A DNA stretch of 64,000 bases. Source: Codonopsis lanceolata (taxonomy: Eukaryota; Streptophyta; Magnoliopsida; Asterales; Campanulaceae). Under the pieces are notes generated by a model. It saw only the letters and a list, made by a program, of their open reading frames with translations, was not told the DNA's origin and made no database searches. This document shows, in pieces, positions 11,335-23,956 of this stretch. The stretch spans positions 57,471,546-57,535,545 of the forward strand of contig CM028381.1 of the NCBI GenBank assembly GCA_013146195.2. Reading direction: 5' to 3'. How positions within the stretch are numbered: position 1 is the first letter of the stretch; the number at the start of each line of letters is the position of its first letter. The position numbers and the translations under genes were made by a program.

Positions 11335-12557
11335 TCAATTGATTTTGATTTTGATTTTGCACCTGGTGGGTGCTGGTTGATCGGTTGTTGGCCGAGGGAA
11401 TTGTTGAGGTTGCAAAGGCTTATTTCTCCCAAGAAAAGTTAGGATGATTCCTCCAACCAGATTATATGTATTGGAATATGGATCATTCCTTGGCCTTTGA
11501 GGGTACATATTCATAGCATTAGCCTGCTTCGAGAATACATAGCACTTTGACGGACAAAAATTAGTAGCATGAGAATATAATCCACATAGAGCACATGCTT
11601 CTTGAATTTGCCAATTTTCAAATTGAGCTTGTGTATTTGAATTATCTTGCAATTGATATAGGCTCCTATTTTTACCTCTAGCACTTTTCTCATGGGAATT
11701 AATACTTAGATCTCAAATAATTCTTCTAATGCTTCGTGTCATTCTATTAATAGAACCACCACTCGCACTATCAACCATAGTTTGTAAACTGGCGAAAGAC
11801 CATGATAGAATTGAAGCACTAACACATGTTGAGCCAAATTATGATGAGGACACATAATAAGCAGATTTTTAAATCTATCCCATGACTCATGGAATGTTTC
11901 ACCCGGTTCATTTTGGAATGACATGATTTGTTTTCTATACTCTGTAAGAGATGCATGTTTGTAAAATTTGCTCATAAACAAATCATATAATTGTGCCCAA
12001 ATAAAAACACTGTTCGGTGTTAGGTTCATAAACCATCTCTTTGCCAATTCTTTTAATGCACCGGAAAGTATTTCATTTTAATTTGATCTTCGCTAACCCT
12101 CCTAAAGGAAAAGTACTCATCATGTATTCATATTCTCTTAAGAAACCGACAGATCTTCATTGGGGCATCCCATGAAAAGATGGTATGGCATTAAAATAAT
12201 GTCCTTTTAGTTCAAAATTCCTAACAAAGATCCGGCAATACTAAACATGATGTTACCACATTTAATGAAGGTCTACTAAAATCATTAATAGTTCTTTGAT
12301 TTACCACTACTTCCATATTTCTTCTTGTGTGCTCTTCTTGTCTTTGATTCCTATTGACGGGTCAACTAGGTTTTCGTGATTACGATTATTGTTATTATCT
12401 TCCATTGTAGGATCAACCAGAGGATCCTCTCGATTCGATTATCTTGATTATCAGGCTCGAAAACTAGATTTTCAAAATATCTTTGGTATCTTTTAACAAT
12501 ATTTATCTCTTGATCTAAGTCTACCAATTCAGGATTTAAAGATCTACGACCTTGCAT
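11335..12557 (-). pseudogene. Gag polyprotein, broken
   Basis: The minus-strand frame 12557-12366 reads as a gag N-terminus. Frame 12047-11739 has FQNEPGETFHESWDRFKNLL and CPHHNLAQHVLVLQFYHGL, the retrotransposon gag core. Frame 11652-11335 carries a CCHC zinc knuckle (CALCGLYSHATNFC, spacing C-x2-C-x4-H-x4-C). The three frames are out of register with one another, so the gene is dead. The protein would form the virus-like particle and bind element RNA. Confidence 0.8.
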
Positions 12558-12717
12558 AAAAATTAATTAAAAGCAATTTAAAAACAACTAACTATTAAGG
12601 TAAAATAAAATAAAATCTTTTTGTATTTTTTTTATTTTTATAAAAACTAAAATTAAACTAAAAACTAAATTAAATTAAAAACTACGCTACCTACAAACTA
12701 ACTACGTGAACTAGCTT

Positions 12718-12741
12718 GTCCCCCGAACCGCGCCAAAAACT
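12718..12741 (-). other. Primer-binding site of the Athila-like element
   Basis: Read on the minus strand, directly after the LTR, the sequence is TTTTTGGCGCGGTTCGGGGG. This resembles the TGGCGC-type tRNA primer sites of plant gypsy elements. The exact tRNA is not determined. Confidence 0.6.
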
Positions 12742-14027
12742 TGATCGATGTTTTATTTTATCTATTTCCTTGCAAGTGTACAAGACTATTATAGAATAGA
12801 CTTCGGAAGCAAGGGTCGAACCACACAGAGACAAGTGATCACGAACAATGCGGTTATAGATAGCAAATTATTAACCTAAGGGGGTTTTTATGTTTAATTC
12901 TACTCTAATTTACTAGTTATAGATGTTAACTAATTAGACAAGAATAACGTATATGAAGATCTTATGGTGAGTGGAAATCTAGGATTCGGGTTTCACTTAT
13001 ATCTCCTTTATGTTCAATTCATAATAATGTCATTCAATGTCTTGGGTTCGTTCACTAAAAATAGATATAGTGGTCCGTTGAACAATTGGTTCAGCCTCCA
13101 TCCCGCAAAATTCACCCATTCCATATCCTAAGCACAGAACCGTAATCTAGTCGTCACCTAGATTTATGATCTATCTGTCACCTAGATCATGTAAGAACCT
13201 CGGTCCTAACTTATCACTCTCGTGCTTCGATAGGTCCAATTTATTGTGTTGGTGAGCCATTGTACGACATATGCACTTGGTCATGCAGTATCCGCACCTC
13301 TAAGCCTTTATTATTTGCGATTACATTCATTTGTTCAAAGCAAAATAATAGAGGGATTGATAAACAACACAATCAACAAGCATTGAATAGACATATATAT
13401 GAGAATCAAAACATAAATTCGATACAAGTTACCTCCCACCTCCTAGATTAGGGATGATTTAGTTCATCATAGACGATGAACAACCACATGAAGATGATGG
13501 AAGACATGATTTGATCTTCAATACTTGAAATTACAAAACCTAATTATGTTATACAATCTAAAACTACCTAAAATCTATGTAAAGAGCTTCCGTCCTCCCT
13601 TATCTTAGGCTCGGCATCCGACTTCTATATATACTTGGGAGTTGGGAGATTGAATCGAATGAATCGTGTGAATGACCGTGTGAAAAGAATTTTGCGGACG
13701 CCTACCTTGCGTCAGTGCGCAAGGTCTCCGGTGTGTGCTTCTTGGCTCTTCGATTGCCGGCTTCGAGGGGACCGATATCTCGCCTACCTTGCGGTCGCAA
13801 GGTGAGGCACCTTGCGTCCGCAAGGTGTCCATATTAACAGAACTTTATTTTCTTCAATTTTTCTTTCTTTGTAATTTGCACTTAAACCCGGAGTTTCGCG
13901 TATTTTCACGAACAATCACGAAACTTACAAAACTCACCAAAAACATATATTAGTACTCAAAAGACTCATGAAATAGCCTAATTCAAGTCACGAAGTATAT
14001 AAAATCGACGTATAAAATACATCGATC
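12742..14027 (-). mobile_element. 5' LTR of the Athila-like element
   Basis: In plus orientation it begins TGATCGATG and ends ACATCGATC, an imperfect terminal inverted repeat; the expected final CA has become CC. The length is 1286 bp. It abuts the primer-binding site on one side and Tekay-type gag sequence on the other, so this element appears inserted in the neighbouring one. I could not verify a 5-bp target duplication because the partner LTR is missing. Confidence 0.65.
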
Positions 14028-16272
14028 CGAACCCATACCCATCCGTTTGTAAAAGGCCTAAGGATGAAGTATCGTGAGGCGGCTTATTCCATTACGACTT
14101 CTAAGTACCGGAGATGCCGTGAGATCGGCGTATGCGATGGAGTTGGACATCGAGGAGTACTCTCAAAAAGAGAACCTCGAAGGCTATTAAGAGTGGTGAC
14201 GGTATTAGAGGGCATGTAGCACCTAAGATAGTTAGTCACGGAGATGTACGATCTGGTAGACGGAGTGATGTTCCTACCTCTAGTCGGAGACGATGAGGCG
14301 GTGAGTTGATATGTAATTTTTGTATGAGGATGGGACACACCGAGAACAGATGTTAGGGTAAAGCAGGAAAGTGCTTCACAGTGGCGGTGATCATGTCCGT
14401 AAGATTTCCGAAGATGAAGGTTAATCGGTCAGGAGTACTAATCGACAATCTTGTGGCTCCAAAAGAGATGGTGATGGTCGGCCTAGAGTTTAGAGTTGAG
14501 GTGCGCGGTTGGCCATTGCGGAGTTTTGAAACCTATCAGAATAGGAAGGTATGTTCTCGTATATATATATTATACCGCTGCTACTATTATTGTTATTATG
14601 AGTACGCGTCTTATCGGTAGCTCATGTGCATTCATACATACATTACATGGTGTATTGAATATTATTGGTTTATTGTTTGATTGGGGATAAAGCCCCAATG
14701 TGGTGTTGGTATGTGATATTGTTTGGTTTGTGAATTGCCGGTAGGTAATCACACATGGTTTGTGGATTCTTATGTAGTCTATGTATATATAGGACTATAC
14801 TATATATAAAGAGCATTGGGGATGAATTTATGTTACGACAATAGTAATCAATGGTATTATGGGGTTGCAGAGGCCTATATTAAGAGCCGGGGTGTGAATA
14901 TATGTATATGTATGTATATATATATGAAGCATGAATTGTATGATGATACTTACTAGTTTGATATGATACTTGCATACTCTATGGAGATATGTTAAAGTGA
15001 TGAATAATATACTTCTATAATATTGTTTATGGTTATTATGCGAGTAGGATACACTCGATAAGTGCGAAAGTTAAGTGTTGTAATTTATGGGTTGATTTTA
15101 GTGCGCGGACAAGTGTGATGTTCACCGCGATTATTAAAGTGTTGATGTTTTGAAGACGCTTATAATTTACGCTGGTTGTAGACTTGGTCTAGAACTTAAG
15201 AAAGGTTGGAATTATGAAGTATAGACGTTACGACTACTAGTAGCCGCGTCGGTACGTGGTGACTTCTAGTGAGTTTTCTTGGTTGTGTGTACTAGGTACA
15301 CGAGTTTTGTGGTAAATATGATTTTTGTTTGTCAAGGTAATAAACCTTGTTACTTGGCTTGATTTTATTCAGTTATGTGCATTAGTTGTAGGAAACACCT
15401 ACTTGATGCATCTACATTGTAGTATATTAAATTCTCATTTCATAATTATTATCTCCTGCTCATTCATTTCATTAGCATAGGAGAGTTTAAAGGATGCTTA
15501 AGATTTTCTCATAACCCTTCGATCCATCTTGAAAAGCGAAAGTTTTTGAAATCCAATTTAGCCGGTACCCTAAATTGGTGATCAAAAGAGGTTCGTTGTT
15601 GGACTAGGATTGGTATGAATTAGGATAGAAATTGACTATACCCAATTACCAAATGGAATGGACAGAATGGAAAGAATTTTCAAAACATTTCATTATTGTG
15701 CTCTTATGTGTTCTTACCCGCGTTAGGGAGATCGCGAGTATGACTTGCATGGCTTGAAATGACAACTTGATTGCCTCTAAATTGGTTGAGAATTGCTCTA
15801 TAGGCAATTATTACTTCTTGTAACTTAGGATCTTTTATGCGTGAATTTCATGGTGTGCCCCGGGACAAATAGTTTTGGTAGTTGAATGTTTATGGTATGC
15901 TTGAACTTGTTTTCATGTTAAACTTTGGGGTTTGTGTACAAGATTGGTTAGTGTTGTTCGTATGTGTTTTCGCGACTGAATATGAGTCATATTATTTCCA
16001 ATCTGAAGGGTTTTAGTGTTGTTGTGCCTATTGAGAGGTCCGAAACATGATTTTAGATCACGATAATTTGATCCTCATATGCTTGTTTGAGTTGTTGTGA
16101 TGGTAGACTCGTAGTAAACTTGAGTCTTGTTTGTTGAGTTGAGCATGAATGTTCACTTGGAATCGATAGACACGGTAACGAATGTCTTGATGTTTAGTAC
16201 TTGGGTGATGACCGATGTTGGTTTGTGTTACGCTTAGAATTCTCGGCCGAATTCTTTTTTAGGGGGAGAGAA
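14028..16272 (+). mobile_element. Internal remnant of a Tekay/Del-like chromovirus
   Basis: The left part (to about 14410) is gag. Its translation near 14313-14354 has a CCHC knuckle (CNFCMRMGHTENRC) and then GKAGKCF, the layout of Tekay/Del gag. From about 14420 to 16250 I find no protease, RT or integrase, only AT-rich sequence with TA runs; pol has been lost or replaced. Just before the LTR, a short frame ending near 16270 (RNSRPNSF, then GGEN) resembles the pol tail of such elements. It overlaps the purine tract AGGGGGAGAGAA (16261-16272). Confidence 0.55.
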
Positions 16273-19200
16273 TGTAACGCTCCGGAACTTTACGTGATCG
16301 TCTGGCCAATATGATAAGCCTTAACGTGGAAGACTTCTTATGCCTGGGTAGGCTAAGGTAAGGCCGATACCCTTGGGATGTCCGATTTACGCCGTTAGCG
16401 TGCAGTTAGAGTCTCTATTGCGATTTAGCATTGTTGGGAACTCGACTCGGTAGAGTGTTATCTTCCTTAATTATTGTTTATGGTCTTTGAGATATCCTAG
16501 GTCTTCGTGTACTTGTTTGAATAAATTTTATATCCTTATAATCATGTTTATAAAGTTTACATGTGGTCACGACGCTCAAAGTATAGTCGCCGTCATATGT
16601 TTGATTTCGCGATTCGCATATCGTTAACGTATCGCCTTTGGTACTTTGGTCGCACTTAATTTTGGTTTGACCTTGGGTACGTTTTTGTGAAACTTCATTA
16701 GGCTTCTAACATGTTTTAAAACAAGTATGTATGCTTGTTCGTTCGTTGTTTCGATCGTGGGTGGTTGTCCTGCGTAATTTTGTCCGTTGTATAGCAAATT
16801 ACGGACCGATTTTTCACGCTGCCTGAATTGTTTCGATTGAGGAACCTCGAGAAAATTTTTGTTTGGTTTGGGGTTTTTAAGCTTCTACTTAGCTTCTACT
16901 TAGACATTTACAGAGTGGCAGAGAAGAAATCTGCGTCGTTCGTCGAACGGTGTTCAAACCGAGCCATCGCAAGTTGGACGCCAGGCAAGCGCGATATGTA
17001 GCAGCGCATCGAAATAGCAAGAACAGCGGGTTGCTGCTTTGATTTTTGATGTTCATTTCCTATTCTACCCTCACTAAACCCCTCTAAACCCCTCCTAACA
17101 CCCATACTTAGTCCTAGTGATGTCTTAACATGTGAGGGGAGTTAATTAAGGTTTGATTAGTGGGTTTAATTAAGGAGGAACCCCACAACATTTAGACACA
17201 TCACCCACTTATTCCCTAACCCTTTTAGACCACAAACTCAAAGTCTAACACCTCATATTCAGCCATTGACTTCAAAAACGGGATAGAGCTTCTTGAGAGC
17301 TAGAGAGAGAGTCTTCTAGGGTTCTTGAAGGTCCATCCATGGATTCCAAAGCTTGAGAGCTTCATTTCCCAAACCAAGCCATGGAATTGAAGAGGAGGTT
17401 GAAGACAACAACTTCCACCGATTAGAATTTCGTTTTGCTTGCTTGAAGGGGCTGATTTGAGGTAAGTTACTACACCTATTTCTCTTTATTTTTGCCCCAT
17501 TGACCCTAGTGGAAAACAACTTTGTGCTATGTGAGGTCAATGGGTGCATTCTAGGCTTTTAGAGATGCCATGAACCCTAGATGTCTAAATGAGGATTTTG
17601 CTTGGATGAACTTACTTGAGACCTTGATTATCATGATATTCATGTGTAGAGTAGCCTATTCATCCTTGCTATGTGATTTATTCAAGTATTGTAAGTATGA
17701 TTGGTGAGGTTACTTGAAAGGGTATATGCCTAAATGATGATTTGCTTGATGAACATGATTGAAACCTTGATTAGTATGATATTCATGTGTAGAGTAGCAT
17801 ATTAATTCATCCTATGTTATTTATTCATGTTTTGTGGGCATGATTGGTGAAGTGACCTAAATGGGTTTATGCACAAAAATGGGAATTTGCCCTATGTTGC
17901 CTAACCAAGTGTTTTGTTGGGATTTTATGGGTTTAATGAGCTTGGGAATCTTGCCAATGATGTTAGTTATGAACATAGGAGGGTATTGTAGCCCATGGCT
18001 TCTATGCCCTAAATTTTGGAAAGTGTAGATTGGACTCAACGAAGTCATTATAAGTTCGATAATGTGCTAAACGAACTTGGGTTGAAATCCTCGACGATTG
18101 GGTTTCGCTTTGATTAACGTTGTGAAATGCATAGTCTCCAAACTTTAAATGGAATTATGATTATGATGAGCTTTATGGATTTTTAGGCTTGGGAATCAAG
18201 CCCAAATGAATATTGAGATTTTGTTGTAAACTTTAATGAAATGTTAAAGTGTGGATTTATGAGACACATAAAGAATGAAATGTAGTATTAAGACTCAACG
18301 AGTCATTATAAGGCCAATAATATGATAATGAGCCTTGGGTTAAAACCCTACGATGTTTGGGTTTTGGGTTGATTATGATTGTGCGCACCTAACATCTCAT
18401 TTTGTGTCCATTTGAGACACTCATGTATAGAGACTTGTTGGAAATATATTTTGAGCGTGCTTGTTAGAGCACGGAACATTAGAGACCAACTTATGGCCGA
18501 GTATATGTTTAAGAGATGATTAATGAAAGAATGCTCTCTTTAAGAATTTGGTCGCGCATATAAAAAGCACTTGTGAGAAAGTGACTATGGAGTAGTCATG
18601 AGGTTCTTGAGTATGGTATTAGAGATGTCGATTATATACGACAATTAGGACTATGATTGAGTCCGTGTGCTTAAAATAAAGACTAAAATATTAAGTCTTG
18701 AGTTGTAGATATTCTTAGACTAACGTAGTAGTTTTTGGTTTGATTTTTAGTGGAGGATTATTGTAGACCTCACATTATGATTTATTAAGCTTATATGATA
18801 TCCTTGATTTGGGTGATGACTTGAGGAATAATGAGTACCTCAATATGTGGTTCTTGAACTAAACTTGTAAGTTAGTTGAACATGTTGGTCATATGCAAAT
18901 ATATGCATTGTTCATGAGATTTCAGAGAGCATTATGTCCTACTTGTTTATATGCAAATATGTGCATGGTTTATGAGATGTTGTAGAGCATTATGTCCTAC
19001 ATGATTTAATAAGCCTGATATTAATGAACTTGGTCTCATTGGTTTATGCAAGTAAATATCTACTTGCATTTTGGTTTAAGTCCACCATGGTTTGGTCGTA
19101 GTGTCGGCAATGGGACGATTCATAGTCTTTGGAAACAATCGCTATGAATCGTTGCATTGGTTCCCTTCTCCTCACTATTTGGCCAATAGTGGGATGTGAT

Positions 19201-20415
19201 CTCGAGTTATGCCATCTAGCTCGACATCGAGCTCCTCATTTCTCATCCTAGGTTGGATGAATGTAACGAGTACTCATTAAAGGAAAACTGATGAGTTGTG
19301 ATTATTTGGGGATGAAACCCAAGGTATGATTGGTTGGGTGTTGAACCCGGATTTTGGTTTGAGGATGGATCCCATGGTAAGTTTGGTTGGGTGTTGGACC
19401 GGATTTGGTTGTAACGGTTCGATTACGCCTCTTGTTACACATGTTTATTTATGAGCATTTATATGAAAGATATTATGCTATGTGGTTTATGTGGGATTAT
19501 GTGCTTTGGTAATTAAGTGCATGTTTATTGTTGGTATACTAGTATGATACCATGTTTCTTATATGCTTGTGCATTATGCCATGCCATGACATAATATGCC
19601 ATACAGTTGCATTTAGTAACTTACTGGGTCATTATGACTCACTCCGTGTGGTTGTTTTCCCTAGTGTGTGCAGTGATCCCGTTAGTACATGCGACGACTT
19701 CGGATAGAGATTTCTAGCAGGTGGTCTTCCGGGCAATAAGCTTGGAGTTAATATTATTATTGTTATTAATTAATTGTGAGACATAGATGTAAAGTTATGT
19801 AGACTTTACTTGGGTAGATTATAGTAGTATATTATTGTTATGTATTTGGGAGCCGGCTAGTATAGCTGAGCTATTGTATCTTTAGAAGTTATTTCCATTG
19901 TCATTTCGAGCAAGTTTGGCTCGTTTATTCTAGTACTGAGTTATTGTTGTTTCTATCTCCGACAGCTTTAGTCGTGAGATCTTGGTTGGTGGTTTAGCAT
20001 TTGAAATAATATTGTTGTAGTTGAATTGTCCCTCCGGCATGTTATAGCCGTTGAGGGGTTGTTTATCAGGTTGGGATTTTGTTGGTTTGCCGGCCTTTGG
20101 TTGCCGATGGTTTGTTGCGCGTGTCTAATGTTGCGTCACGTGCGTCGAATTTTTGGGCCGAGAGATTTACTATCTCTTTGGTTGTTTTTATTTCGGAGCT
20201 TGTTAGCTCGGGTCCCATTTTGTTTTTTTTTGCTTCCGCAGGTTTTAGTTTTTATTGTTCCGTATCGTCGTTATGGCTTTACCTTTCTGTTTCGAGCTTG
20301 ATGACTCATCTTTTGACTCGCACCATTATGCTTAGTAGGGGCTTGTCTGTCTTTTAGTTTGTCCTGACGGCACAACCTTGGGATTTTGTCTTGGGATCCG
20401 GGTCGGGTCGTTACA
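16273..20415 (+). mobile_element. 4.1 kb LTR of the Tekay-like element
   Basis: It starts TGTAACGCTCCGG directly after a purine tract and ends GGGTCGTTACA; TGTAACG and CGTTACA are exact inverted ends. The length is 4143 bp. It shares features with the solo LTR at 28558-31102: the motif ATGTTGCGTCACGT near the right end and a TTGAGGTAAG-type donor context in the middle. The right end abuts LINE coding sequence with no spacer. Several small open frames inside it (16908, 17316, 17857, 20026 and 20079) look fortuitous. Confidence 0.75.
17593..17870 (+). repeat. Imperfect tandem duplication of about 140 bp inside the LTR
   Basis: Two consecutive copies share GATATTCATGTGTAGAGTAG and TGATTGGTGA blocks in the same order (17634-17703 and 17780-17849). 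Confidence 0.7.
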
Positions 20416-21060
20416 GGTTTGGCTCCGATGGCTTCCTCCTGCTCCGAATTATGTCAAGCTAAACACTGATGGCTCTTCAATTGCGGGCTCTGCTTCGGGT
20501 GGGGGTGTTATTCGAGATTCTAATGGCTTTTTCATTACAGGTTTTTCGCGGTTTTATGGTCCTGGGACTAACACTAGTGCAGAATTTCAGGCTCTTCGTG
20601 ATGGGTTATTGTTATGTCGGTGTTTGAATTTTGAGAAAGTTATGGTGGAAGTTGACTCTATGGTGGTGGCTTCAGTGATTAAGGGTCTTCAGGGCTGCCC
20701 CTGGCTTTTCACTTATGATCTTAGACGGTGTTTGGCCCTTGTGGGTAATTACGACTTACATCACATTTTCCGCAAAGGAAATTCGGTTGCAGATCGTTTA
20801 GCAGCATTCGTTCAACGTAATCGTTCTGATAGTCATTTTACCATGGTGTCTCAGCTCCCGGGGGAGGACGTTCTCCGTGTGCTCCAGTAGGATGCTTTAG
20901 GTCTTTATTCATTTCGTAGACACTGATGTATTTTTTGTTTGAGGTTAGGCTCCTTTGTCCCCCCTTATTTTGGGTAAGGCTGGTTGTCCCCCTCACGTTT
21001 GTACTTTCTTTTTTCTAATAAATCTCTACAGGGTGCCGTCCCTGCTTCCCTAAAAAATAA
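20416..21060 (+). mobile_element. LINE (non-LTR retrotransposon) 3' end with RNase H domain
   Basis: The frame to 20890 encodes the plant LINE-type RNase H (RVT_3). It reads LRWLPPAPNYVKLNTDGSS (first Asp), SAEFQALRDGL (Glu), VEVDS (second Asp), and a C-terminal IFRKGNSVADRLA with Asp. All four acidic positions are visible and the domain frame has no stop. After the stop comes a 3' UTR of about 160 bp ending in a TAA-rich tail near 21050-21078. The RT and endonuclease parts are missing: position 20416 is the junction with an LTR. The LINE was therefore either 5'-truncated or split by the LTR element. Confidence 0.85.
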
Positions 21061-21117
21061 TAATATAATAATAATAAAATCACAACAGGTTGTTTACATT
21101 TTTATTGTTTTTTAAGA

Positions 21118-21592
21118 TTGAACAATGAAGTGACAGATCAACCACCAATTGGGAATTTGGGTGAGGAAGTGCATCAACCAACAACTGACATTTTGGGTGA
21201 GGTTCAAGACCAAACAATTGATGTTGGAAGGACAGAGAAAAGAAGGTGTTGGCAGCCTACCAAACTTATGCCTAGAAGGAATGTGCCTAAAGGGTTTGTG
21301 GTAAGTCTTAGCACAAATTATGTCCATTAGATTCTTAATGGTGTTATGTCTTAGCATTACCACTTACATTAATTGTGTTATGTCTTATAGCCCCCAAGAC
21401 CAACAAGCTGCCGCAGCACTAATAACAACATCACCAACTTCAAGGAAGTTGTATTGGTATGGTAGGCTACTGCAGACTATCAGTGACTTGAGAAAAACCA
21501 ATGAGGAGTATGAGTTGCTATTGACTGGTCCTTCTCAAGGTAGCCAACCACCAATGACCCCTCCACCAAATGCCACCCAATCATCAAGGTAG
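21118..21592 (+). pseudogene. Unrecognised two-exon reading frame, possibly transposon-derived
   Basis: Frame 21118-21300 ends exactly at GTAAGT. A possible intron runs to TTATAG at 21390. A second open frame (21392-21592) has a proline/glutamine/serine-rich tail (PPMTPPPNATQSSR). Joining at the obvious splice sites does not keep the second frame, so one shift is needed. I see no catalytic motif. Similar basic and Pro/Ser-rich tails occur in plant transposon proteins, but I cannot name a family. The following 550 bp (21593-22143) hold repeated ACATTTGCAAGAAACA-type motifs and no gene. Confidence 0.3.
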
Positions 21593-22143
21593 TCACCAAG
21601 ATAGTCACCAAGGTTTAAGAGGTTGAAGAAGAAATATGACAAACAATGTCTTTTGTTGATGATGTATCTATGTAGCTGAGAACAACAATACTGTCTCTAA
21701 CTTGTCCTTTGTTTACTTTTGTTGATGACGTGAATGATACTCAGTGAATGATGATGTGAATGATTCACAGAGTAATTACTTTTATCTATGTTGATGTCTT
21801 TTGAACAGAGTGAATCAGTGAATGGCAATGATTTTTATCTATGTTGATGTCTTTTGATGTTTATAATTGTGTTATGTCTAAATTTTTTGTTGTTGATGTT
21901 GGTGACATTTGCAACAAAACAGAGTCTGGCATTTGCAAGAAACAGACCATGACAAGGTAGTCACCAAAACAGAGTCTGACATTTCCAAGAAACATACCAT
22001 GACATTTACAACAAAACATAGCCTAACATTTCTAAGAAACATTAACATTAACCAAAATATATTACAACTTGCTGGATATTGCCATAATCCTTACTAGACA
22101 CAAAAGACATTACAAGATCCATTAATAAGGAAGCAATATCTTG

Positions 22144-22338
22144 CTAGATATTGTTGCCTTTGAGCATTGCCATAATCAGGCCAACAACCACTACCCAAAT
22201 TATCAACATTGCAGAAAAATACCATTGCTCTATCTCTCTCTCTCTTGCCTTCTGCAATCGTTCTTCCAATTTTTGTTTTAGTTTTGCCTTGATTTTCTTC
22301 AACTTTTCAACTTGTTCAACCACTTCTTTGTGTTGCAT
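22144..22338 (-). CDS. Small coiled-coil protein with C-terminal membrane segment (fragment)
   Basis: 64 residues on the minus strand. Residues 1-38 are a charged coiled-coil region (VEKLKKIKAKLKQKLEERLQ). Residues 42-58 form a hydrophobic segment (FSAMLIIWVVVVGLIMAML). The layout resembles the C-terminal tail of plant GRF-type zinc-finger proteins, which often sit in or beside transposons, but no GRF zinc finger is visible upstream. Codons are intact over the tail. It is probably a fragment; function unassigned. Confidence 0.35.
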   Translation of the reverse strand: MQHKEVVEQVEKLKKIKAKLKQKLEERLQKAREREIEQWYFSAMLIIWVVVVGLIMAMLKGNNI

Positions 22339-23956
22339 TTCAATGGAACTAAGTTGTTGCTTGAAAAGAGGAATGACTATTTACATTGCAATATGTAATG
22401 ACAAAACAATAGTCTTAACAAAGTTTTTCATTATTAAGTGCAAAACTTGTATGAAATTGAATAAAAAAACTGCTCCACTTAGCGAAAGCGAATTAATATA
22501 TTTATACCATTTGACTTTTTCATAGTAGAGATTTTTAAATTAATGGAGTCTATAAAATACTCCCTCCGTTTTTTCAAATAATTGTCCTCCTTTTAAATAG
22601 TATAAACTTCTTTGGAAATTGTCTGACAAATAAGCTCTTACCTTCAACTTAGAAAAAAGTCAATCAAAGACGATGAAATAATCAATCATTCCCTTTGATA
22701 GTCCTTCTCACTTTAGATCCATGTCCGACTAAATGAATTCCATTTGGTTCTTTTCGCCAACGGCCCAACGCCCATTTTAAATAATAGGTCAAAGCCGAGG
22801 GCAATGCGAAAAAGGAAGCTATGGTCGGTACTTGATGACGAAGCTAGGTAGCGAGTCCGATTAAAAACCTACGTCTATGTCGGTCGGTTATATAAGTTCC
22901 CTTCGCTTTTCTTGCAAGCTTTGGAAAGATGCTACAGGCAAGCAATAAGGCCATATCATAGATCAATTTGTCAATAAAGGAACTATAAGTTGTCGATGAA
23001 AAACTTGACCTTAATAAATCAGAAGAAAGAAGTACTCCCTTCAATCATTTGCAAAACCCAAGTACTTCGTCTCCCCCACGTGAATAGAATTCACATTTCT
23101 TTTTGGTTGTCCGAGTTGAAAATTTATATTTTCTCTTTAAAATTTTATTTTTAAACAAAATGTGTCTTTAATATCTTTTAAATTTTGAGCATAACATACA
23201 ATGATGTGGTCCATACTAGCATTTTTCCATAGGCGCGGGCACAAAGACCAAGTATTACTTAACATAATCTAATCAATATGATCTTCTAACCATTACTATA
23301 TAAAATTACAATATGAAATATATTTACTCTCTTATATCTTTTATATACCACTACCAAAATTCATGCCGGCTTATGAAAACCTACCATTGGGCAACAAAAA
23401 TCACAAGGAGTCTCCTTAATATCCAAGCTGCTACTGATCACCTAGATTATATCCCAGCTCTACCGGGGACTACCATTTTCACATAGGTCACGTAATTCAT
23501 TAACGTGTAATAAGTTGATTATTGAAAGAATGTTTCAAAAGTGGGAGGGATACCTGAAATTTATGGAAGTCAGCTGATCCGATTGTGAATGTCTTCGTGG
23601 GAATCCCACACCACTCACAGAAAAGCTACAAAAGAAATGTATTAATTATCATTTTAGATAAAGAATATATGCAGTTTAATTTTACTTGTTTCTCTTACTT
23701 GCATATCAATCTCAATCTCAACCTCATCCTCAAGCCTAATGGAAGAGATTCTTCTACTTCCAAGAGCCCCCAGTTGAAGTGCAAATTTGATAATAGCCAT
23801 TCAGTTGGACAAAAAAATTGAAATCATATATTCAAGTAGCTAAATATTTCAGGTCCAAAACCACACAGAAACAGCTACAAACCCTAGCGAACGTCCTAGT
23901 GGGTAGAGTAGGAGATCTGGATTTTCCTATTCCAGATAGATGGAAGATTCAACGCT
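22339..23956. other. Intergenic AT-rich stretch with a truncated Stowaway-like end
   Basis: TACTCCCTCCGTTTTTTC at 22558-22575 is a Stowaway-type terminal repeat, but I do not find its partner. A second similar end (TACTCCCTTCAATC) is at 23033. The minus-strand frame 23044-22844 encodes 66 residues I do not recognise. No supported gene. Confidence 0.4.

Larger units (their letters stand above)
9871..14027 (-). mobile_element. Ty3/gypsy retrotransposon, Athila-like, 5' half (LTR, gag, protease)
   Basis: On the minus strand the order is LTR (14027 to 12742), primer-binding-type sequence, gag with zinc knuckle, and protease, ending at the assembly gap. RT, integrase and the 3' LTR are not in the window and would lie in or beyond the gap. 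The stretch 9871-10280 and the linker 10600-11330 are AT-rich and frameshifted with no other recognisable domain. The gag type and the GGCGC-type primer site fit Athila-related elements; the lineage call is tentative. Confidence 0.7.

Noticed and set aside
20026..20357. Two overlapping 90-residue hydrophobic frames before the LINE
   Set aside because: They lie in the T-rich end of the LTR and show no LINE or host-protein motif.
22844..23044. 66-residue minus-strand frame, first thought to be organelle-derived
   Set aside because: I could not match it to any mitochondrial or plastid gene, and the flanks look nuclear.
23033..23553. A second MITE between CTCCCTTCAATC and GTGGGAGGGATA
   Set aside because: The two ends pair over only about 12 bases and the interior does not fold; too weak to call.
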